Of a stretch of DNA of 64,000 nt, positions 8,637 to 16,253 are shown one piece after another (within the stretch, counting starts at the first letter, position 1; the number at the start of each line of letters is the position of its first letter). The notes beneath the pieces were generated by a model, which was given only the letters and a program-made list of their open reading frames with translations, was not told the DNA's origin and searched no databases. The DNA comes from Streptomyces katrae (GTDB lineage Bacteria > Actinomycetota > Actinomycetes > Streptomycetales > Streptomycetaceae). Made by a program: the position numbers and the translations under genes. The stretch is from contig NZ_JNZY01000005.1 in assembly GCF_000717655.1 (NCBI RefSeq), forward strand, positions 62,001 to 126,000, written 5' to 3'.

Positions 8637-8683
8637 CGCAGGGGCGTGGGCGTGGTGCACCGTGCTGCGCCGCGTCCCCTGCG
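8637..8683 (+). terminator. Possible hairpin after ABC transporter
   Basis: CGCAGGGG (8637-8644) and CCCCTGCG (8676-8683) are perfect inverted repeats around a 31-base GC-rich loop. They sit just downstream of the transporter stop and before the opposing gene end. Confidence 0.35.
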
Positions 8684-8729
8684 GTCGCGCGGGCCCCGGG
8701 GTCCCAGGCGTCAGGTCGGGCGTCAGGCG

Positions 8730-9656
8730 TCAGGTCAGGACGACTACCTTGTGCATGCCCTTGACCGCATGCGGGAGGCCGGTCTTTGCGTCCGGGACGA
8801 AGCACAGGAGTACGTACGTGCCCGGGGGCAGGTTCCGGCTCTCCAGCAGCGCGGAACGGCCGGGCGAGAGCATGCCGAGGCCGACGGGCCGACCGGTGTA
8901 GGGCAGCGGACCCGGCGCGGTGCGGTCGAAGACGGCTTGGATCTGGGCGTCCGTGGTGCCGGGCGCGACGGGCTGCACCGCCATCTCGTGCAGCTCGCCG
9001 GAGGAGTTGTGCACGAGGATGCGGTCCGAGGGCCGGTCCAGGCCGTGGACGTCGAAGCGGGGGCCGTCCGCGGTGTCGCGTTCGATCACCAGGCCGTCGG
9101 CGAAGTCCGTCGGGCTCCCGGACCTCGTGTGGCCTTGGAGCCGAAGCGTGCGCGTGACCGGGTGGGCCGGGTCCTCGAGGAAGGCCCCGAAGTCCAGCAG
9201 GACGAGCTCGCCCGCGGTGATCGGAGCGGTGAACGTCGCCGGGACCGACGGGGTGACCTGTGCCCCGCCGAACAGCTCCGCCTCGTCGCGCACCGCGGAT
9301 ATGCCCTCCGCGGTGGGAACGGGCTGGCGGCTGACGGCCTTGGCGAGGTCAGCCAGCACCTGGTCCACCGTCACGCCGGGGTGCGGCCGGAAGGCCTGCA
9401 GGAAGTGCCCGTTCGGGTCGTCCGTCCTGACCCGGAAGGACACCATGCCCGCCTGCGCGGACTCCGGCGCCTCGATCCCCGACGCCGTGATCCGCACGTC
9501 GACCGGCCTCGGCGCACGCAGGCCGAGGCCGGCCTGGCCCTGGGGGGCGCCGTCGTCTGCAGTGTCCGCGACGGCCGGACCGCCGAGGGAGGTGGCGAGG
9601 ACGAGCGCGGCCGCGGCCGTCGCTCGCACCCCGTGCTTGAGCAGTGCGCTACGCAT
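8730..9656 (-). CDS. Secreted protein with C-terminal cupredoxin-like motif, function unknown
   Basis: The 308-residue protein has a Sec signal (MRSALLKHG, a hydrophobic core, cleavage near GGPAVADT). The body is mostly beta-type sequence. The end, GTYVLLCFVPD followed about nine residues later by HAVKGMHK, places Cys, His and Met in the order of the ligand loop of type-1 copper (plastocyanin-like) domains, so a copper-binding or copper-like beta sandwich is possible. The N-terminal His ligand was not identified. It is divergent from the secreted gene at 9954. A triple GCGTCAGG direct repeat (about 8707-8737) runs over its stop codon. Confidence 0.7.
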   Translation of the reverse strand: MRSALLKHGVRATAAAALVLATSLGGPAVADTADDGAPQGQAGLGLRAPRPVDVRITASGIEAPESAQAGMVSFRVRTDDPNGHFLQAFRPHPGVTVDQVLADLAKAVSRQPVPTAEGISAVRDEAELFGGAQVTPSVPATFTAPITAGELVLLDFGAFLEDPAHPVTRTLRLQGHTRSGSPTDFADGLVIERDTADGPRFDVHGLDRPSDRILVHNSSGELHEMAVQPVAPGTTDAQIQAVFDRTAPGPLPYTGRPVGLGMLSPGRSALLESRNLPPGTYVLLCFVPDAKTGLPHAVKGMHKVVVLT

Positions 9657-9953
9657 GGGTCTCCTGTCGTGGAATGGCCCCCGGACAGGGCTGCACCCTC
9701 GGGGCCCGGGCGGTCTCAGCCACGCACGCTACGGGTTCGATCTACGACACCGGCGCTGGAACTGACGTATTCGACACAGACGTTGGCCGCAATGACGGCG
9801 GTGCACAGCGACGGCGTCTCGTGCCGGTGAAACCTCGCTCCTGCGCGCTCCCCCACTTGGCGTAAGCGTCGTTGAGCTGCACCGACCATGATCAATACGC
9901 TGCCGACCGGCGCGTGATCTCGCGTCTGTCGGAGGGAAGGCGAGCGACCCCCA

Positions 9954-10883
9954 GTGAAACTCCCGATGTTGCAGCGCATGGCCCGGCTCACCGCGGCGAC
10001 CGCGCTGCTGACACTGCTCGGCACCACCCCCGCCGGTGCGGACGGCCCATGGCAGCAAGTGGGCGGCGACGCCCGTAGCGGTGTCAGCGGCATCGCGTTC
10101 GAAGGCCGCACCGAGGACGGAGCCGGCGTACAGGTACTGGTCGTGCACGACAACAAGGCGACGGGGCAGAAGCGCCTGTCCCGGATCATCCACCGGGAGG
10201 GATCGGACGGCATCGCCCCGATCACCTGGAACGGGGCCGAGCCCGTCGACCTGGAAGCCATCGAAGCCATCCCCCAGATGCCCGAGGAGTACCTGGCGCT
10301 CGCCAGTCGCGGCATCGTCTACCGCCTGAAGATCGTCGGCAGTACGGCGACGGTCGTCGACTACGCGCCGCTGCCGGCGATGGGGGAGGGCGACGACTTC
10401 GAGAGCTTCGCCCTCGTGGCCCAGAACGGGAAGCTCGCCGCCCTGTGGGCCGACCGCGGAGCAGGTGCGGCGCGTCCCGCAACGCTGTACGCGGCGCCCC
10501 TCACGTTCGCCTCGTGGGGGCAGCCGGAGTTCGGCAGCGTGACCCGCCGCGCCTACCGGGCGATGTACCCGGCCGCCGACGAGACGCGGCACATCTCCGA
10601 CATCTCGGTGACCGACTCCGGCCGGATCATCGTGAGTTCGGCGGCGGACGCCGGCAACGACGGCCCGTTCGACTCGGCGGTGAGCGAGGCGGGCCGGGTG
10701 ACCGTATCGGCTTCCGGCCGGGTACGGGTCACGCTCGCGGCGTCCCCGACCGTGCTCGGCGTCTTCCCGCAGTACAAGATCGAGGGGGTGGAGTGCCTGC
10801 CGGGATCCACCGACGCGGTCCTCGGCACCGACGACGAGAACGTCGGCGGATACCTCCGCAGCACGCCCCTCTGCGGGGCCTGA
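9954..10883 (+). CDS. Secreted protein of unknown function, possibly beta-rich
   Basis: The 309-residue product begins VKLPMLQRMARLTAATALL and ends its signal at PAGADGP, a clear export signal. The mature part consists of many short beta-like stretches with Asp/Gly turns (GIAFEGRTEDGAGVQVLVVHD, FESFALVAQNGKLAALWAD, ISVTDSGRIIVSSAADAGND), reminiscent of a beta-propeller or esterase-like phytase fold, but no diagnostic motif was found. It starts with GTG; a GGAGGGAAGG stretch lies about 15 bases upstream, so the start is only fairly secure. A strong hairpin follows the stop. Confidence 0.75.
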   Translation: MKLPMLQRMARLTAATALLTLLGTTPAGADGPWQQVGGDARSGVSGIAFEGRTEDGAGVQVLVVHDNKATGQKRLSRIIHREGSDGIAPITWNGAEPVDLEAIEAIPQMPEEYLALASRGIVYRLKIVGSTATVVDYAPLPAMGEGDDFESFALVAQNGKLAALWADRGAGAARPATLYAAPLTFASWGQPEFGSVTRRAYRAMYPAADETRHISDISVTDSGRIIVSSAADAGNDGPFDSAVSEAGRVTVSASGRVRVTLAASPTVLGVFPQYKIEGVECLPGSTDAVLGTDDENVGGYLRSTPLCGA

Positions 10884-11217
10884 CCCGCGGCAGCGTTATC
10901 GGCGCCCGGCCGGTGGCCGGACGCCGATAACGCCGGTGACCTCATCCACGGTGGAGGCCCACGTAGGCCGGCCGTAGGGAGGACCCACTCATCCGTACAG
11001 CCCGCCTTCATGGGTGTTGGTGAGCAGGCACGGGCGGATGACGACGTTGGCGTCGGCTGCGGCGGTCATCAGCGCCACGGCGGACCCGGCCATGCCTCGC
11101 GGGGCATCGCTCGTCGCCACGGAAACGCAACTTCGGTGTCCGCCGGCGACGGCCCCGCTGCCGTGGCGATCGGGACCATCCCCGTGCTGGAGCAGCCGCG
11201 GATTGCGACCACACTGA
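10884..11217. other. Intergenic region without a convincing gene
   Basis: Apart from the hairpin at 10893-10933, no reading frame here has a plausible start, signal or known motif. The frame used by the downstream Ig-like remnant is closed by a stop at 11215-11217. Confidence 0.4.
10893..10933 (+). terminator. Strong hairpin terminator
   Basis: Arms of 19 bases at 10893-10911 and 10915-10933 pair with a single mismatch around a GGT loop, ten bases after the stop of the secreted-protein gene. No T-run follows, as is usual in streptomycetes. Confidence 0.75.
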
Positions 11218-11520
11218 CTGCAGGCGGAGAAGGAGGGGGAGGAGAAAGGCCAGGCCAGGCTGGGGGTCACGGTCGGCGGCGGCCTCGCCCTGAAGGCCAG
11301 GTTGACCACCGGAGGCGAGCCCGTGGAGGGCAAGCCGATCGAGTTCACCACCGACTCCGCCTCGCTGTGCACCTACACGACCGACAGCAGGGGCCACGCC
11401 TTCTGCAAGGTACCGCGCAGGTATGACGACGAAGCGTGCTACACCGCCACCTTCGCCGGCGACGACACCCACGGACCGTCTGCACGAGGAACCACCACGG
11501 GAGGCCTGCTCCCGCCGTAG
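11218..11520 (+). pseudogene. Remnant of an Ig-like (bacterial invasin-type) domain protein
   Basis: After a stop at 11215-11217 the frame reads GQARLGVTVGGGLALKARL and continues PVEGKPIEFTTDSASLCTYT-TDSRGHAFCKVP-CYTATFAGDDTHGPS to a stop at 11520. This is the pattern of Streptomyces Ig-like repeat domains: VPGKxVxF, LCTAxTDxxGxAxC, Y.A.FaGd. About one domain remains. No signal peptide or start codon with a ribosome site precedes it, and the upstream part of the same frame is unlike the family. It is best read as the surviving tail of a secreted repeat protein. A small gene with an unusual start cannot be excluded. Confidence 0.5.
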
Positions 11521-11555
11521 GCTGAAAACTCGCACGTGAGGGACAGGAGGCCGGG

Positions 11556-12218
11556 GTGGCCGGGACGACGGTGGCCGAGGTGATGGCCGAGCTGGCCGAG
11601 CTCGAGGACCCGAAGGCGCGCGCGGTGAACGAGAAGCACGGTGACGATCACGGAGTGAACCTCGGCAAGCTGCGCGCGCTAGCGAAGCGCCTGAAGACAC
11701 AGCAGGAACTTGCGCGTCGGCTCTGGGAGACGGACGACACCGCGGCGAAACTGCTCGCGATCCTCATCAGCCGCCCGAAGGCGTTCGAGCGTCACGAGTT
11801 GGACGTGATGTTGCGCGGGGCGCGCACACCCAAGGTGCACGACTGGCTCGTGAACTACGTGGTGAAGAAGAACCCGCACTCCGAAGAGCTGCGCGTCGCC
11901 TGGTCGGCAGATCCGGATCCCGTGGTCGCCAGTGCCGGCTGGGCGCTGACCACCGAGCGCGTGACGAAGAAGCCCGAGGGCCTCGACCTCGCGGGACTGC
12001 TCGACGTCATCGAAGCGGAGATGAAGGACGCCCCGGACCGGCTTCAGTGGGCGATGAACCACTGCCTGGCCCAGATCGGCATCGACCACGCCGAGTACCG
12101 CGCCCGTGCCCTCGGCATCGGTGAGCGCCTGGAAGTGCTCAAGGACTACCCGACCGCTCCGGGCTGCACCTCTCCGTACGCCCCCATCTGGATCACCGAG
12201 ATGGTGCGCCGTCGGTGA
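11556..12218 (+). CDS. DNA alkylation repair (AlkD-like, HEAT-repeat) family protein
   Basis: The 220-residue all-helical protein starts with GTG and has AGGAGG about 6 bases upstream. The helices LGKLRALAKRLKTQQELARRLW, ILISRPKAFERHELDVML, HDWLVNYVVKKNP, RVAWSADPDPVVASAGWALTTERV and DRLQWAMNHCLAQIG follow the HEAT-like repeat pattern of the DNA alkylation repair family, which flips or excises alkylated bases. The catalytic Asp position was not verified, and this shorter, less typical subfamily may have another role. It ends in a good hairpin and stands alone. Confidence 0.8.
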   Translation: MAGTTVAEVMAELAELEDPKARAVNEKHGDDHGVNLGKLRALAKRLKTQQELARRLWETDDTAAKLLAILISRPKAFERHELDVMLRGARTPKVHDWLVNYVVKKNPHSEELRVAWSADPDPVVASAGWALTTERVTKKPEGLDLAGLLDVIEAEMKDAPDRLQWAMNHCLAQIGIDHAEYRARALGIGERLEVLKDYPTAPGCTSPYAPIWITEMVRRR

Positions 12219-12234
12219 CGAGCGGGAGACCCCG

Positions 12235-12266
12235 CGCCGGCCGTCACCTCACGGTGGCGGCCGGCG
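12235..12266. terminator. Bidirectional hairpin between convergent genes
   Basis: A 14-base inverted repeat (12235-12248 and 12253-12266) with one mismatch and a TCAC loop lies 17 bases past the plus-strand stop and about 100 bases before the stop of the opposing gene at 12367. Confidence 0.6.
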
Positions 12267-12366
12267 TCATGGCATGCGGGGTGGACATCGACGGCGAGAC
12301 GCCACACTGACGCATGCTCGTCGCCCTGGTCGTCGCGGTGTGGAGGGCGGGCCACGTACGCGGTGG

Positions 12367-13038
12367 TCAGGCGGTGGTCGTCACCGGCTCGTTCTCGGTC
12401 TGGGCCGGTACCGCGGCCGGGGCTTCGGCGGGCGTGTTGTTGGGCTGGATCGCCGTGTAGTAGACGGTGGAGCCCTGCTTGGCGCGCTCCGCAAGGCTGC
12501 GGGCCACCAGACGCTCGGTGGTCGTGCGCACGAGGTTGTCGCTGAGGTTGCGGTCCGGGTGCGCGGTGGTGAGGGCCTGGGCGATCTCGCGGGCCGTCTT
12601 CGGCTCCGTCTGGCCGCTCAGGTGCTGGTGGATGAGCTCCGTGAGCGGGACCGGCTTCTCCTTGGACGCGGGGGCCTTCTCCGCCACGGGCTTCTTCGCC
12701 GCAGCCTTCACGGCAGTCGCCTTCTTGACGGTGGCCCGCTTCGCGGGGGCCTTCTTCGCGGTGGCCTTCTTCGCGGTGGCGGTGGTTGCCGTCTTCGTCG
12801 CCGCGGCCTTCGTCGGGGTCTTCTTGCCGGGGCGCGGTGCGGGCACCGCAACCTTGGTGTCGCCGATGGCCGCCCGCATCCCGGTGAGGAGTTGCTGGTC
12901 CTGCTCCAGAGCGGCCAGGTGCTCCTGCAGGGACGCGATCTCCTTGCGGATCCGCTCCTGCTCGGCGGTGTTCAGCTCGAGGTCGGCGGTGACCTTTTCG
13001 GCGTACTGGGACTTGAGGGTTTGCTCTTGTGCGGTCAT
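12367..13038 (-). CDS. Coiled-coil / Lys-Ala-rich / winged-helix protein, histone-H1-like linker
   Basis: The 223-residue protein has three parts. Residues about 1-60 are a heptad-rich helix (LKSQYAEKVTADLELNTAEQ, IRKEIASLQEHLAAL). Residues about 70-135 are a Lys/Ala/Thr tail with KKAT, KKAP and KRAT repeats like histone H1 or HupS-type linkers. Residues about 140-205 look like a winged helix (ELIHQHLS, TAREIAQAL, NLVRTTTERLVARSL, GSTVYYTAI). DNA binding through both the basic linker and the wing is a sound inference; the role (nucleoid protein or regulator) is not known. The ATG is preceded by GAGGAG. Confidence 0.75.
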   Translation of the reverse strand: MTAQEQTLKSQYAEKVTADLELNTAEQERIRKEIASLQEHLAALEQDQQLLTGMRAAIGDTKVAVPAPRPGKKTPTKAAATKTATTATAKKATAKKAPAKRATVKKATAVKAAAKKPVAEKAPASKEKPVPLTELIHQHLSGQTEPKTAREIAQALTTAHPDRNLSDNLVRTTTERLVARSLAERAKQGSTVYYTAIQPNNTPAEAPAAVPAQTENEPVTTTA

Positions 13039-13505
13039 GGGGGCTCCTCGATAGGTGGTGTTGCCTGCGGACTCTACCCAGCTCACCTGTGAGGTGTGTG
13101 GGTTTGAGCGATACCGGATACTCGCCTGTTGGGGACGAGGCACGGTAGAGCAGGGCGTGTGGGTGGCCAGTTGCCCGTCCCCCTGCGTACTTGACGAGCG
13201 CCCAGTACCCGCAGGTCAGTTCGGGTGGTCCCTCGTGTGGGGAACGTGGCCTGTGTGCGGTCGGTTCCGAGGCCGACGGCCCGAGCGATCGAAGCGGAGA
13301 CACAACAACACCCACGCCAAGGTCGGCCGCATCCTGCCCGCGGCGCGATCGACGAGCGCGCTGCCCGCCCGGCCGCAGCCCGTACCCGGAATCGGCCCCG
13401 GATCTCGTCGACGGTGCCATCTGCCATCCGCGAGCGCGGCCGCCACGTAGGTCGGCGAGGATGACGGGGTCACCCGGCCTCAACACATGAGGAGCCTCAG
13501 CGCAG
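13039..13505. other. Intergenic region without a convincing gene
   Basis: A 467-base stretch between the Lys/Ala-rich protein and the LacI remnant. All reading frames are short or give low-complexity Arg/Pro products with no start signal. No repeat or palindrome of note was seen. Confidence 0.4.
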
Positions 13506-13950
13506 ATGCCCCCGCCGGGTCTGGGCCCCAAGCCACCGACGATCGCCGATGTCGCGCGCGTCGCGGGGGTGTCGCGTACGACGGTCTCCCACGCGGGGCC
13601 ATCGTCGTCGAGCCGGACGTGAACGACCCGGCGGCTGCCCTGCTGCGGGAGCGCGGGCTGCCGTGCGTGGCGCTCGGCAGGCCCGTCTCGCCGGACGAGG
13701 ACACCCCGTACGTGGACCTGCGCGGCGGGCTCGTCGCCGAGATGCTGCTCACCCATCTGCACGCGCAGGGCGCCACGCAGCCCGCACTGATCATCGGCTC
13801 CGGCGAACGGCACTCCTCCGTCGACTTGCGCGAAGCGTACGCGTGCATCGCGGCGCAGTATGTCTGGGCACCGATCGTCGGGACACGGAGAGCCAAAGCG
13901 AGGTGGCCAAATCGATTTGGCCGCCGGTATGTGAGGGCCTCGGACGGCCG
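13506..13950 (+). pseudogene. LacI-family regulator, inactivated by internal deletion and frameshift
   Basis: The ATG at 13506 starts MPPPGLGPKPPTIADVARVAGVSRTTVSHA, a perfect LacI helix-turn-helix. The frame then breaks, and 13 residues on the reading resumes in another frame with RGAIVVEPDVNDPAAALL, LRERGLPCVALGRPV, TPYVDLRGGLVAEMLL and RHSSVDLREAYACIAA, the middle of the LacI effector domain. About 80-110 residues that normally link the two (hinge and first lobe) are gone. After WAPIVGT (about 13880) similarity ends and the last lobe is missing. This is a remnant with two deletions rather than a working repressor. Confidence 0.8.
13905..13922. promoter_or_regulatory. Perfect 18-base palindrome
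   Basis: GGCCAAATCGATTTGGCC is its own reverse complement. Allowing one mismatched pair it extends to 24 bases (13902-13925). It lies at the broken end of the LacI remnant, about 190 bases before the DUF4139 gene, and contains an AT-rich core unusual for this GC-rich DNA. It could be an operator for the downstream genes or mark the deletion end. Confidence 0.4.
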
Positions 13951-14114
13951 TCAAGGGTTCCGTGCAGCCCGGCCGGCCGCCACCCCGGCATGGTCAACGG
14001 TGGAGACGGCCATCGCGGTTGGGAACCACGAGGCCGTGGAGACCGTCCGGTTCGGGGAGGGGCGGTTCGGGCATAGGCTTCGCTCAGCACGGGCGCAGCA
14101 AGGGGGCGGAGTAG

Positions 14115-16247
14115 ATGACGGCTGAGACACCACACACGTGGAGGTCGACCCTCGATTCGGTCGTGGTGTACGCGCAGGGCGCGGTCTGCCGCCGACTGGC
14201 CCGGGGCAGCGTGCCTGCGAACGGCCGGCTGCGGGTGACGGGACTGCCCCGCTCACTGGACCCGGGTTCACTGCGGGTCCGTGTCCTGGGCACCACCACC
14301 CCCGCAGTGTGCGTCACCGAGGCCCGGGTGGAGGTCGGGGCCGAGCCCCTCGGTACCGGCGCACCCGAAACCTTGCGGCGCGAGGTCGAGCGGCTGCGCG
14401 AGGAGCACGCTGCCGCGGCAGGGCGCCGGGACCGGCAACTGGCCTTGATCGAGGAGGTCAGGGGTCTGCACCCGGTACCGCCGCCCCGCAAGCGCGACGA
14501 CCCGCACCGCCGCACCCCGGTCGACGCGTGGCTGGGGCTCGCCGACTTCGTCGAGGAGCGGCTGACACGACTGCACGCCCGCCTCGTCGAGCTGGAGGAG
14601 ACGCTGCGCCGCGCCGAGCACGAGCTCGCCGTCGCCGCGGACAGGCTCGCCCGCGCCTCCACGGACGCACCGCCGGCGCACGTGAAGACCACGGTCTCCG
14701 CGGCCCTGACCCTCGACGCCACGCGTGACGCGGAGGCAGAGACGGAGCTGGAGCTGGAGCTGGAATACGCCGTGCCCGGCGCCGTCTGGGTGCCCGCCTA
14801 CCGGCTCACCCACCGTCAGGGCGACGGCACCGGCCGGCTGGTACTGCGCGCCTCGGTCGCCCAGCGCACCGGCGAGGACTGGACCGGCGTGCGCATCGCC
14901 CTGGCCACCGCCGACCTGCGGCGCCGCACCGACCTGCCGAGGCTTCGCTCGATGCGGATCGGACGCCGTCAGCCCGCCACGGCGCCCTCCGGCTGGCGCG
15001 AGCCCCCGGCGGGGCTCGCCGACCTGTTCGCCGGGTACGAGGCGGCCGGCCCCCGGCCGGTCCCGCCGGCCCTGCGCCCGGCAACTGCGGCCGCCCGGGC
15101 CGGATCCGCATCCGGTCCCGTACCACCGCCGCCCCCACCGCCGTCGGTGCCGATGCCGCCGGCACCGCAGGGTTACGGTGCGCCGACCGGCGCGTTCGGG
15201 GTCCCCGGCGGTGTGGACGCCGCCGCCTCGGCAGTTTTCGGCGCCGCCGTGCCCGCCGCCATGCCCGCCCCCGCGCCGGCCGCCCGGTCCCGGGCGGCCG
15301 GCAGGCCGGGTGGCGGCGGCTTCGGCGCGGCCCCCGCCGCCATGGCTCCGCCGGCTCCCGCGGCTCCCGGAGGGCCCCCGCCACCGCAGCCTCCGCCGCC
15401 TCCGGCCGGTCCGCCGCAGCCGAGCGGTGCCGAACTCGACTACGCCGCCCTCGTCCTGTGCGGCCCCGACGAGCACGGCGGCCGCCGAGGCAGGCTATTC
15501 CCCGGCTCTCCGCTCGACCCGGAGGCGGCCGCGTGCCGCCGCCGCGCCGAAGCGGTGGCCACGCTGCCGCTGCCCGGGCACGCCGTGCGTCCCCGCGAAT
15601 CGGCGGGTTCCTTCGACCACCGCTACGATGCCGCCGCCCGCGCCGACATCCCCTCGGACGGGACCTGGCACACCGTCACCGTCGGCGAGATCCCGGTCGG
15701 TCTGCGCACCGAGTACGTCTGCGTACCGTCCGTCGAGCCGACCGTGTACGCGACGCTGCTGCTGTCCAACGCCACCGACCAGGCCCTGCTGGCCGGCCCG
15801 GTGGAGGTCACCGTCGACGGCGACTTCCTGCTGACCGCCGCACTGCCCACGCTCGCCCCCGGCGGTGTCCGCCGGGTGGGCCTCGGACCGGCCGAGGGCA
15901 TCCGGGTCATCCGCCGTACGAACCTGCACGAGTCGACCTCGGGCCTGCGCAACAACACCACCGTGCTCGACCACCGCATCCACGTGGAGCTGGCCAACCG
16001 GCTCGCGCGGCCCGTCACCGTCGAGGTCCGCGAACGGGTGCCCGTCACCACCGAACAGGACGTCCGGATCGAGGAACGGGCCGACTGGGCGACCCCCGAG
16101 GCCGGTACGGGGCCCGAGCACCACGTCCCGGGCACCCGCATCTGGCGGGTCGACCTGCCGGCCGGCGCCACCGCCGCCCTCGACGGCGGCTACGAGATCC
16201 GCATCCCGGCCGGCAAGGCCCTGGTCGACGGCAACCGCAGGAGCTGA
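14115..16247 (+). CDS. DUF4139 (mucoidy-inhibitor A-like) protein with Pro/Ala-rich insert
   Basis: The 710-residue protein has an N-terminal DUF4140-like strand region (LDSVVVYAQGAVCRRLARG), a coiled coil at about residues 90-190, and the DUF4139 start (LEYAVPGAVWVPAYRLTH, RTGEDWTGVRIALATADL). A disordered Pro/Ala/Gly insert at about 310-440 follows, and then the DUF4139 end (DFLLTAALPTLAPGGVRRVGLG and a C-terminal EIRIPAGKALVDGNRRS). There is no signal peptide, so it is cytoplasmic. The biochemical role of the family is not established. It is followed 6 bases later by a second DUF4139 gene, so the two products probably form a pair or complex. Confidence 0.85.
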   Translation: MTAETPHTWRSTLDSVVVYAQGAVCRRLARGSVPANGRLRVTGLPRSLDPGSLRVRVLGTTTPAVCVTEARVEVGAEPLGTGAPETLRREVERLREEHAAAAGRRDRQLALIEEVRGLHPVPPPRKRDDPHRRTPVDAWLGLADFVEERLTRLHARLVELEETLRRAEHELAVAADRLARASTDAPPAHVKTTVSAALTLDATRDAEAETELELELEYAVPGAVWVPAYRLTHRQGDGTGRLVLRASVAQRTGEDWTGVRIALATADLRRRTDLPRLRSMRIGRRQPATAPSGWREPPAGLADLFAGYEAAGPRPVPPALRPATAAARAGSASGPVPPPPPPPSVPMPPAPQGYGAPTGAFGVPGGVDAAASAVFGAAVPAAMPAPAPAARSRAAGRPGGGGFGAAPAAMAPPAPAAPGGPPPPQPPPPPAGPPQPSGAELDYAALVLCGPDEHGGRRGRLFPGSPLDPEAAACRRRAEAVATLPLPGHAVRPRESAGSFDHRYDAAARADIPSDGTWHTVTVGEIPVGLRTEYVCVPSVEPTVYATLLLSNATDQALLAGPVEVTVDGDFLLTAALPTLAPGGVRRVGLGPAEGIRVIRRTNLHESTSGLRNNTTVLDHRIHVELANRLARPVTVEVRERVPVTTEQDVRIEERADWATPEAGTGPEHHVPGTRIWRVDLPAGATAALDGGYEIRIPAGKALVDGNRRS

Positions 16248-16253
16248 CCCACC

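Noticed and set aside
8700..8740. GCGTCAGG triple repeat as a CRISPR-like or mobile element trace
   Set aside because: Only three short, overlapping copies without spacers of constant size; simple local duplication near a gene end.
13039..13505. Possible small genes in the gap before the LacI remnant
   Set aside because: No frame has a start with a ribosome site or a codon-position GC pattern; products look random.
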